A stretch of 5,820 nucleotides of DNA from JADJOY01 sp964450125 (GTDB lineage: Bacteria; JADJOY01), in assembly GCA_964450125.1 (NCBI GenBank), contig CAYVDO010000469.1, forward strand, positions 1-5,820. The letters run 5' to 3'. Shown piece by piece: positions 1-5,820 of this stretch. The stretch's first letter is position 1, and each line of letters begins with the position of its first letter. Both the position numbers and the translations under genes were made by a program. The notes below the pieces were generated by a model. The model saw nothing but the letters and a program-made list of their open reading frames with translations. It did not search any database and was not told the DNA's origin.

Positions 1-219
1 GACTGGGACGACACGTTCCGCGCGATTCGCCGGGAGCTGGGCGATCGCAAGCTGGTCGCCTCGGCGCCGCTCGATACCTCGAAGCTGCACGAGCGCAACG
101 TCATGACGGCGCTTCGAATCCTTCACCGGACACCGCGCGCGCTGCGGCTGCCGTCGCATGTGCCGTCATCGACGGGTGCGGGCGCCGGCTCGGCTGCGGC
201 GAGCGAGGCCGCTGCCTGA
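1..219 (+). CDS. C-terminal fragment of an unrecognised protein
   Basis: An open frame enters from the left edge in frame 1 and stops at TGA 217-219, leaving 72 residues. The first 50 or so are mixed charged and hydrophobic, starting DWDDTFRAIRRELGDRK and continuing through KLHERNVMTALRILHRTPRA, and look like a folded, mostly helical domain end. The last 20 are a low-complexity Ala/Ser/Gly tail. Codon use is strongly G/C at third positions, as expected for a real gene here. No motif lets me name a family. No signal peptide or membrane segment is visible in this part. The 253 bases separating it from the acyltransferase cluster suggest that it is not tightly coupled to it. The start codon lies outside the window. 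Confidence 0.6.
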   Translation, partial: DWDDTFRAIRRELGDRKLVASAPLDTSKLHERNVMTALRILHRTPRALRLPSHVPSSTGAGAGSAAASEAAA

Positions 220-472
220 ACGCGTGAGCCGTCGCTCTCCGTTCGCGCTCGGCTCTTCGCAGCGCGGACTCGGCCGCCCGCAGTCGCCCACGGCCATCGG
301 TGTTAAATCACTGGCGACGCTCTCGCAGCGTGCCTCGACGGGACGGGCCTCACAGCCCTCACCAGCGCTGCACGCCCGATGGCGAGCGTGAACCCCGTCC
401 CTCGACCGTCCTAGACGCGTCGAATCCCGTCGAGGTGAAGGCGATGTCCGATCGCTGGCGTCCGGGAATCGG
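220..472. other. Intergenic region upstream of the acyltransferase cluster
   Basis: I see no convincing gene here. Open frames on either strand in this stretch encode Arg/Ser/Pro-rich, low-complexity products typical of shadow frames in GC-rich DNA. The only A/T-rich spot is TGTTAAAT at 301-308, a poor match to a -10 element with no recognisable -35 box, so I do not call a promoter. A 6-bp inverted repeat, 226-231 with 250-255, lies just after the upstream stop but has no T-run, so it is a weak terminator candidate. The stronger features are the 11-bp inverted repeat (333-343 with 425-435) and the ribosome-binding sequence at 433-438, listed separately. The promoter of the downstream cluster should lie here if the cluster is transcribed independently. 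Confidence 0.5.
333..435. repeat. 11-bp perfect inverted repeat with 81-base spacer
   Basis: CCTCGACGGGA at 333-343 is the exact reverse complement of TCCCGTCGAGG at 425-435. The right arm ends inside the Shine-Dalgarno-like AGGTGA at 433-438. A second, shorter partner, CCTCGAC at 400-406, can pair with GTCGAGG at 429-435, so the same right arm could take part in two mutually exclusive hairpins. The pairing is seen directly. A regulatory role in controlling access to the ribosome-binding site is inference. With G+C this high, an 11-bp match could be chance. Confidence 0.3.
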
Positions 473-512
473 ATGCGTTCGTCACAGCCGCTCGCACGAG
501 CCGCTCGCGTGA
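444..512 (+). promoter_or_regulatory. Possible short leader ORF (22 codons) with strong SD
   Basis: AGGTGA at 433-438 is the best ribosome-binding sequence upstream of the cluster and sits 5 bases before ATG 444-446. The frame it opens is not that of the SGNH gene. It encodes 22 residues (MSDRWRPGIG, then a His/Ser/Arg-rich end) and stops at TGA 510-512. That stop overlaps the in-frame GTG 509-511 of the SGNH gene as GTGA, the same overlap seen at the SGNH/MBOAT junction. This would fit translational coupling from a leader peptide, with GTG 509 as the true SGNH start. The peptide has no recognisable attenuator run. It may equally be a chance ORF. Confidence 0.25.
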
Positions 513-1609
513 GCGTGGCCACGGAAACGCCGCCAAACGCGCGAACCCTGCTCTGGGTTTGCGTCGGAGCGCTGCTGGCGGTCGGCGCCGGCGAGCTCTT
601 TTTCCGCGCCATCGCGGAGCTGCGCCCGCCGCTGCTCGAGGCGGAGGACGGGATTGCGTGGTTTCGCGATCACGATCCCACCACCGTGGTGCTCGGCTCG
701 AGTCACGCCCGTGCGTTTCTGCCGCTCAGCGACATGCTCGCGGGTGAAGCGACGCAGCGGCCCGACGCGCATCGCGAACGCGTCGCGGTGATCTCGCTCG
801 AATACGGCACGCTCACGTCCTATCGCTGGCTGGTCACGAACAAGCTGGTGCCGCTCATGGAAGCGCGCACTGCCGACGGTTCGCGCGTGCGGCCGTCACT
901 GGCGCGCGCGATCCTCGTGACCGATTGGTGGGACGCTTGCGGTCGCGCGCAGGGACCGGCCTCGACCAATCTGCCGGCGAGGGTTTGGGACCTCACCGAC
1001 TTCATCCACGACCTCGCGGGCCACGGGCTGACGGACTACAACGCGAATTACCTGCAGGCTCGTCTCGACCGATGGCTGCGCTTTTCGGTGCTGGTGCGCT
1101 CGCGCGGCCACGAGCATCTCGTCAACGCGCTCAAGCAGCTCGTGAAGAAGAAGAGCGACGCCGAACGCCGCGCGGATCTCGAGGGGGCGATCGACGCGTG
1201 GCGCGACATGGTCGAGGCGGGCGCCGGGTGTGAGGATCCGGTTCAGCGCCAGGCCCTCGACGACCTCGTGAACCTCTTCGAGAGCCACGGTGCCGAGGTC
1301 ACGGTGCTGCTCTATCCACGCATGCCGTCGACCATCAGCGATCGCGCCAAAGCCGTCACGCTCGATCCCTTCTCGCAATGGGCGCGCGAGTATGCAGCGC
1401 GAAAAGGCGTTCGATTCGTGGACCTGTCGCTCGGTACGCCGATGACCGACGACGACTGGGAGTCGGATCTCGATCACGTGACGGCGACGGGCGCGCAGAA
1501 GTTCTCCGAGTGGGTGCTCGCGGGACCACTCGCGTTCTTGCGCGAGGCACCTCCGGCGCCGCCGCAGGTGCGCCCAGCTGCTCATGCGGAAGCCGGGGGC
1601 GGAGCGTGA
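473..1609 (+). CDS. SGNH-like membrane-anchored O-acyltransferase/esterase partner of MBOAT
   Basis: A protein of 378 residues from ATG 473. A short N-terminus is followed by one hydrophobic segment at about residues 25-44, which acts as a signal anchor and places the rest outside the inner membrane. VVLGSSHARAF at residues 72-82 matches the GDS/GSS nucleophile block of the SGNH superfamily. By alignment Ser77 is the nucleophile, followed by His78. Near the C-terminus, D332-x-x-H335 in DLDHVTATGA matches the Asp-His pair of block V. The middle, about residues 180-290, is a charged helical insertion. The tail is Ala/Pro-rich. AlgJ/AlgX/DltD-type SGNH proteins finish acyl transfer onto extracellular polymers with an MBOAT partner, and such a partner follows immediately with a GTGA overlap, so I infer the same role. 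The substrate is unknown. Start: ATG 473 has a modest GGGA at 464-467. GTG 509 is a serious alternative that keeps the anchor. No symbol is assigned because similarity to AlgJ is only at motif level. Confidence 0.82.
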   Translation: MRSSQPLARAARVSVATETPPNARTLLWVCVGALLAVGAGELFFRAIAELRPPLLEAEDGIAWFRDHDPTTVVLGSSHARAFLPLSDMLAGEATQRPDAHRERVAVISLEYGTLTSYRWLVTNKLVPLMEARTADGSRVRPSLARAILVTDWWDACGRAQGPASTNLPARVWDLTDFIHDLAGHGLTDYNANYLQARLDRWLRFSVLVRSRGHEHLVNALKQLVKKKSDAERRADLEGAIDAWRDMVEAGAGCEDPVQRQALDDLVNLFESHGAEVTVLLYPRMPSTISDRAKAVTLDPFSQWAREYAARKGVRFVDLSLGTPMTDDDWESDLDHVTATGAQKFSEWVLAGPLAFLREAPPAPPQVRPAAHAEAGGGA

Positions 1610-3093
1610 TCTTCGGCAGCGCGGCGTTCCTGTTCTTCTTTCCCGTGGTCTTGCTCGTGCATTGGCTGGTGCCGCGTGTTGCGGCTGCGCAGAACGCGGT
1701 GTTGCTCGCGGCGAGCTACGCCTTCATCTGGTGCTGGAACCCGAAGTTGCTCGCGGTGTTCGTGCTCTCCACCGCGGTGAACTTCGCGGTCGCCCTCGGG
1801 TTCGAGCCACCGCTGCCCGACGCACCGGCCGACCCGCTGCGACAGCGCCGGGCGCGGCGTGCGCTGGCGTTCGGCATCGGCTGGGACCTGATGCAGCTCG
1901 TGGTGTTCAAGTACCTGGGTTTCTTCGCCACGTCGCTGAACGACCTGCTGTCGCTGGTGGGCGCCTCGGCCCGCCTTCCCGTGGTCCAGGTGGTCGCGCT
2001 GGTGGGGCTCTCGTTCTGGACGCTCACGAAGATCGGGTACCTGATCGACGTCTACTACGGTCGTATCCGCGCGTGTCGTTCGCCGCTTCAGTTCGCGACC
2101 TTCGTGGCGTTCTTTCCGCAGCTCATGGCGGGTCCCATCGTGCGTGGCAGAAATCTGCTGCCGCAGTACGCAGAGCCGCGCGCGCTCTCGCTCGAGGCCG
2201 TGCGCACCGGCGCGGGTCTTTTCTTCCTGGGCTTCTTCATGAAGTTCTACGTGGCCGACTATCTGGGCCACTGGATCGTCGATCCGGTCTTCGCGAATCC
2301 AGCCAAGTGGAACGCGCTCAGCCACTGGCTCGCGTTCGTGGGCTTTGCGGTTCAGGTCTTCGACGACTTCGGTGGCTACAGCTTCATGGCGCTGGGGTTG
2401 GGGAGGCTTCTGGGCATCGAGCTGCCGCTCAACTTCGATCATCCGTTCCGAAGCCGCGGGCTCATGGAGCTCTGGCGGCGCTGGCACATCACCCTCAACA
2501 ATTGGCTCTTCGACTACCTCTACTATCCACTCACCACCGGCCAAGGATTCTTTCGCGGCAAGCTCGATCTCGGTTTCCTGGTGGTGTTCGCGGTGTCCGG
2601 GCTTTGGCACGGCGCCACCTGGACGTACGTGCTCTGGGGTGCGCTCCAGGGCGTGGGCCTGACCGTCCAGCGCCGCTGGGACGAGCGTATGAAGCAGCTC
2701 TGCCGCCGCGACCGCGCGTGGGTCGCCCGCCGCAAGAGCAATCCTTACGCGCTCGCTGGGTGGGCGCTGACGACGGTGTTCTTCGTGCTGAGCCTGGTCC
2801 CGTTTCGGGCGCCCACGGCGGCCGCGGCAGCGAGCTTCGTGAAGGGCATGCTCGGGCTTCAAGGCTCACGCATCGTCGTGCAAGGCGGCGCGGCGACGTA
2901 CTTCAATCTGTTGGTGTGCTTCGGATTCGTTGCCGCCTACCACTTGCTCGACCTGGATCGGCTGCGGGTTTGGCGCGAGCGCCTCTTCGCGGTGCCGGCG
3001 CCGCTGCGTGGCTTCGCGTACGGAATCGTGATCGTGTTCCTGCTGGTCTTCATGCCGGTCGGTGCCGGCACGTTCATCTACGCCAACTTCTGA
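1606..3093 (+). CDS. MBOAT family (AlgI-type) membrane O-acyltransferase
   Basis: A polytopic inner-membrane protein of 495 residues with about 10-12 hydrophobic segments, close to the usual AlgI length. GTG 1606 is chosen because the N-terminus (MIFGSAAFLFFFPVVLL) matches the family's conserved first segment and because GTG overlaps the upstream TGA as GTGA. A GGGGG run at 1595-1599 lies 6 bases upstream. Family landmarks in order: GLSFWTLTKIGYLIDVYYG (134-152), FFPQLMAGPIVR (169-180), DDFGGYSFMALGLGR (253-267), NFDHPF (276-281), WRRWHIT (290-296, His294), SGLWHGATW (331-339, His335, the presumed catalytic His), and a C-terminal GTFIYANF like the family's FIYFQF end. AlgI-type proteins take an acyl group, usually acetyl, from a cytoplasmic donor and pass it across the membrane to an SGNH partner, here the preceding gene. 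Odd points: the Asp usual after GYS is Phe260, and the usual Arg in the WLRDY block is Phe (NNWLFDYLYYPL, residues 298-309). DltB-like function is possible, but no dlt genes are in view. Confidence 0.93.
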   Translation: MIFGSAAFLFFFPVVLLVHWLVPRVAAAQNAVLLAASYAFIWCWNPKLLAVFVLSTAVNFAVALGFEPPLPDAPADPLRQRRARRALAFGIGWDLMQLVVFKYLGFFATSLNDLLSLVGASARLPVVQVVALVGLSFWTLTKIGYLIDVYYGRIRACRSPLQFATFVAFFPQLMAGPIVRGRNLLPQYAEPRALSLEAVRTGAGLFFLGFFMKFYVADYLGHWIVDPVFANPAKWNALSHWLAFVGFAVQVFDDFGGYSFMALGLGRLLGIELPLNFDHPFRSRGLMELWRRWHITLNNWLFDYLYYPLTTGQGFFRGKLDLGFLVVFAVSGLWHGATWTYVLWGALQGVGLTVQRRWDERMKQLCRRDRAWVARRKSNPYALAGWALTTVFFVLSLVPFRAPTAAAAASFVKGMLGLQGSRIVVQGGAATYFNLLVCFGFVAAYHLLDLDRLRVWRERLFAVPAPLRGFAYGIVIVFLLVFMPVGAGTFIYANF

Positions 3094-3128
3094 TGCCGCG
3101 CCGTCCTGAACGTGGCAGGATTGGCGGC

Positions 3129-3132
3129 GGAG
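3129..3132 (+). promoter_or_regulatory. Ribosome-binding site deciding the lipoprotein start
   Basis: GGAG at 3129-3132, within a GGCGGCGGAGCGG stretch, lies 8 bases before ATG 3141. The other in-frame ATG, at 3093, shares only its A with the MBOAT stop codon and has no Shine-Dalgarno match in front. It would put 16 extra Arg/Gly-rich residues before an otherwise well-formed signal peptide. I therefore prefer 3141. Confidence 0.55.
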
Positions 3133-3140
3133 CGGATCAG

Positions 3141-4385
3141 ATGCATCGATCGCACGGGATCGCTCGAAGGCTGGCGGGGGTGGCGCTGGCGGGGACGCTA
3201 GCCGTGGGGTGCGCCAACGATGGCCCGAGCCGATCGTCCGCACCCAGCGTGACCCCCGAAGACATCGTGCGCGGAATCGTGAAGCCGGGTGAGCGGGTCA
3301 CCGTCGAGGGGCTGGTGAATGCGGTGGTCCTGAACAGCACGCCGCCCGGAGACGGACACGGTTTCGTGCGCAGCGCCGAGCGTTACGTGCTTCTCGACGC
3401 GACACCGGTGGCGGGCCAGAGCGAGTCGCAGGCCGAATGGGGTGTCGCCGCGGTCTGGTCTGGGCCGATGCTGGTGAGCCGGACCTGGCCCCTGCCGCAT
3501 CCCGGTGACCGGCTGCGAGTCACGGGGACGGTGTCCTCGTCGAGCTTCGGGGCGTTCGTGAGCGAGGCGCGCTCCACCCTCGAGTCGCTGGAAGCGGTCG
3601 AGATCGTGAGCTCGAACGTCGCGCCTCTGGTCGACGTGGGGGGGGCATGCGCCCACGACATGGACTGTCGGGACGACCTGGTCTGTGACGTGGGAGCTCG
3701 CGTCTGCACGGCGCCACCGCCCGACACGAGCTGGGACACGGATTTCCGCGGGGTCAATGGTGCGTGCGACGCGGACGCCGACTGCGCGCTCGGGCAGTAC
3801 TGCGACACGCGCTTCCGCATCGCCGCCGACGGCCCCTACCGCGTTCACTACCACGTGGAGCGCGATGCCGGCCGCCACCTCTGCCAGGTGCGCGATCGCG
3901 AGGCGCCCATCGAGGACCTCTGCCCGCGCCTCTACTCGGCCGAGGATCTTCTGAGCGGCCGATTCGCCGAAGGAAAGGAGATCTGCATCGCGGGTACCGT
4001 GCTGGTCTCGGTCTTCAGCCCCGGCGACTTCGATACGCACGTCCAGTATCGCCTCACGCGGCCCGCGGTGTGGCCGCTCGCGCTCCCGCCGGTGCAGCTC
4101 TTCGGTGTCGCCGCGGAGAACGTGCCGCCCTACAAGGACCCCGCGAACCCTGCGGGCAGGATCGGCGACCCGATCCCGGACCAGTACACGGCCCATCTCG
4201 GCACGGTGCATTGGGACGACAGCCACGGCTGGTACGAGCTCCACGCCATCAAGATGGTGCGGCTCTTGGATCCTTCGTCGCCGCCGCCAGGCGCCCCGCT
4301 GCCGCTCGCCCGCCTGGGAAGCGCCGCCCCCGCGCAGTCGATCCAGGCGTGGCCGGCTGGACTCGGCGCCGCGCGGGGACGGTGA
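3141..4385 (+). CDS. Exported lipoprotein with cysteine-rich repeats, function unknown
   Basis: A protein of 414 residues from ATG 3141, or 430 from ATG 3093. Residues 1-23 form a lipoprotein signal peptide: Arg-containing start, hydrophobic LAGVALAGTL, then AVGC with Cys24 as the lipidation site. Ala at -3 is less usual than Leu. Ala25 is not an inner-membrane retention Asp, so the outer membrane is the likely destination. Residues about 45-160 have strands such as GERVTVEGLV and GDRLRVTGTV, resembling OB-fold domains of secreted proteins. Two repeats follow: Cys170, 176, 182, 189 and Cys209, 215, 221, 248, both C-x5-C-x5-C with Asp before the second Cys. In the second, the last spacing is stretched to 26 residues. 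Cys261 and Cys282 make ten cysteines after the anchor, an even number suited to disulfides. A second OB-like stretch (ICIAGTVLVSVF) begins near 281. The C-terminus is Pro/Ala-rich. No enzymatic motif is visible. Its position right behind the MBOAT gene suggests co-transcription. I do not recognise the family. Confidence 0.85.
   Translation: MHRSHGIARRLAGVALAGTLAVGCANDGPSRSSAPSVTPEDIVRGIVKPGERVTVEGLVNAVVLNSTPPGDGHGFVRSAERYVLLDATPVAGQSESQAEWGVAAVWSGPMLVSRTWPLPHPGDRLRVTGTVSSSSFGAFVSEARSTLESLEAVEIVSSNVAPLVDVGGACAHDMDCRDDLVCDVGARVCTAPPPDTSWDTDFRGVNGACDADADCALGQYCDTRFRIAADGPYRVHYHVERDAGRHLCQVRDREAPIEDLCPRLYSAEDLLSGRFAEGKEICIAGTVLVSVFSPGDFDTHVQYRLTRPAVWPLALPPVQLFGVAAENVPPYKDPANPAGRIGDPIPDQYTAHLGTVHWDDSHGWYELHAIKMVRLLDPSSPPPGAPLPLARLGSAAPAQSIQAWPAGLGAARGR
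3170..3194 (+). repeat. Short direct repeat in the signal peptide
   Basis: GCTGGCGGGG occurs at 3170-3179 and again at 3185-3194, a spacing of 15 bases or five codons. It encodes the repeated LAG of the hydrophobic core (LAGVA, LAGTL). It keeps frame if it expands or contracts by one unit. It may be only biased composition of a signal peptide in GC-rich DNA. Confidence 0.3.
3638..3645 (+). repeat. 8-G homopolymer inside the lipoprotein gene
   Basis: Eight consecutive G lie in codons 166-169 of the lipoprotein (Val-Gly-Gly-Ala), directly before Cys170, the first cysteine of the first repeat. It is the longest homopolymer I see in the window. As sequenced, the length keeps the frame, since both the OB-like part before it and the cysteine repeats after it read correctly. 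Runs of this length can slip in replication or be miscounted in sequencing. Confidence 0.8.
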
Positions 4386-4415
4386 GGATTACGGGATTGC
4401 TCGGATCTCGAGGAC
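4386..4415. other. 30-base gap between convergent genes
   Basis: The + strand lipoprotein ends at TGA 4383-4385 and the minus strand ATPase ends at 4416-4418 (TGA on that strand). The gap holds no terminator of the usual kind. The best hairpin is 4 bp, CTCG 4400-4403 with CGAG 4409-4412, without a T-run on either side. Termination may be Rho-dependent, or the two transcripts may overlap at their 3' ends. Confidence 0.6.

Positions 4416-5820
<1,405 letters not shown>

Noticed and set aside
226..255. Hairpin after the first gene as an intrinsic terminator
   Set aside because: Only 6 bp of stem with an 18-base loop and just two T following.
280..308. Possible promoter with TTAAAT at 303-308 as -10
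   Set aside because: Only four of six -10 positions match and nothing like a -35 box lies 16-18 bases upstream.
158..391. + strand open frame of 77 codons between the first gene and the cluster
   Set aside because: Arg/Pro/Ser-rich low-complexity product that overlaps the end of the first gene; no ribosome-binding site.
896..1585. Minus strand open frame of 229 codons opposite the SGNH gene
   Set aside because: Arg/Glu-rich shadow. The + strand carries the GSSH and DxxH motifs.
1582..2862. Minus strand open frame of 426 codons opposite the MBOAT gene
   Set aside because: The product is rich in Glu, Arg, His and Gln with no hydrophobic core or motif, typical of the antisense of a hydrophobic GC-rich gene.
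1584..3092. Long + strand open frame running across the whole MBOAT gene in a different frame and joining the lipoprotein frame
   Set aside because: It encodes an Arg/Ala/Gly-rich product without motifs over this part, while the MBOAT frame has every family landmark. Long shadow frames are expected at this G+C. Only the part after 3093 is real.
3198..4244. Minus strand open frame of 348 codons opposite the lipoprotein
   Set aside because: No motif and an Arg/Val/His-rich composition. The + strand has a signal peptide, lipobox and regular cysteine spacing.

Overview
The window is very G+C-rich and has the strong G/C third-position codon bias of a high-GC proteobacterium-like genome. The lipoprotein at 3141-4385 carries two cysteine-rich repeats of the C-x5-C-x5-C type, with an Asp-x-Asp-Cys core. 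Such repeats are common in secreted proteins of Myxococcota and related former Deltaproteobacteria, so I favour that group. This is inference; no rRNA or other marker gene is present.

Layout: (i) 1-219, the C-terminal end of an unrecognised + strand gene. (ii) 220-472, a 253-base stretch without a convincing gene. It has an 11-bp inverted repeat and, near its end, a good ribosome-binding sequence in front of a 22-codon open frame. (iii) 473-4385, three tightly packed + strand genes: a membrane-anchored SGNH-like acyltransferase/esterase, an AlgI-type MBOAT membrane acyltransferase, and a lipoprotein of unknown function. The first junction is a 4-base GTGA overlap. At the second, the MBOAT stop codon shares one base with a possible ATG, and a better start with its own Shine-Dalgarno sequence lies 47 bases downstream. 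(iv) 4386-4415, a 30-base gap between convergent genes. (v) 4416-5820 on the minus strand, the C-terminal part of a P1B-1 (copper-type) ATPase that runs off the right edge.

The first two genes of the cluster form the known two-part arrangement for O-acylation of cell-surface glycans. The MBOAT protein passes an acyl group across the inner membrane, and the SGNH protein on the outer side transfers it to a polymer. The acceptor cannot be read from this window. The third gene is the least explained part: an exported lipoprotein with two stretches resembling OB-fold strands around a disulfide-type repeat region, and an 8-G run directly before its first repeat. It may be an unrecognised surface partner of the acyltransferase pair, but only gene order supports that. 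The copper ATPase is a separate, convergent transcription unit and looks like ordinary metal homeostasis.
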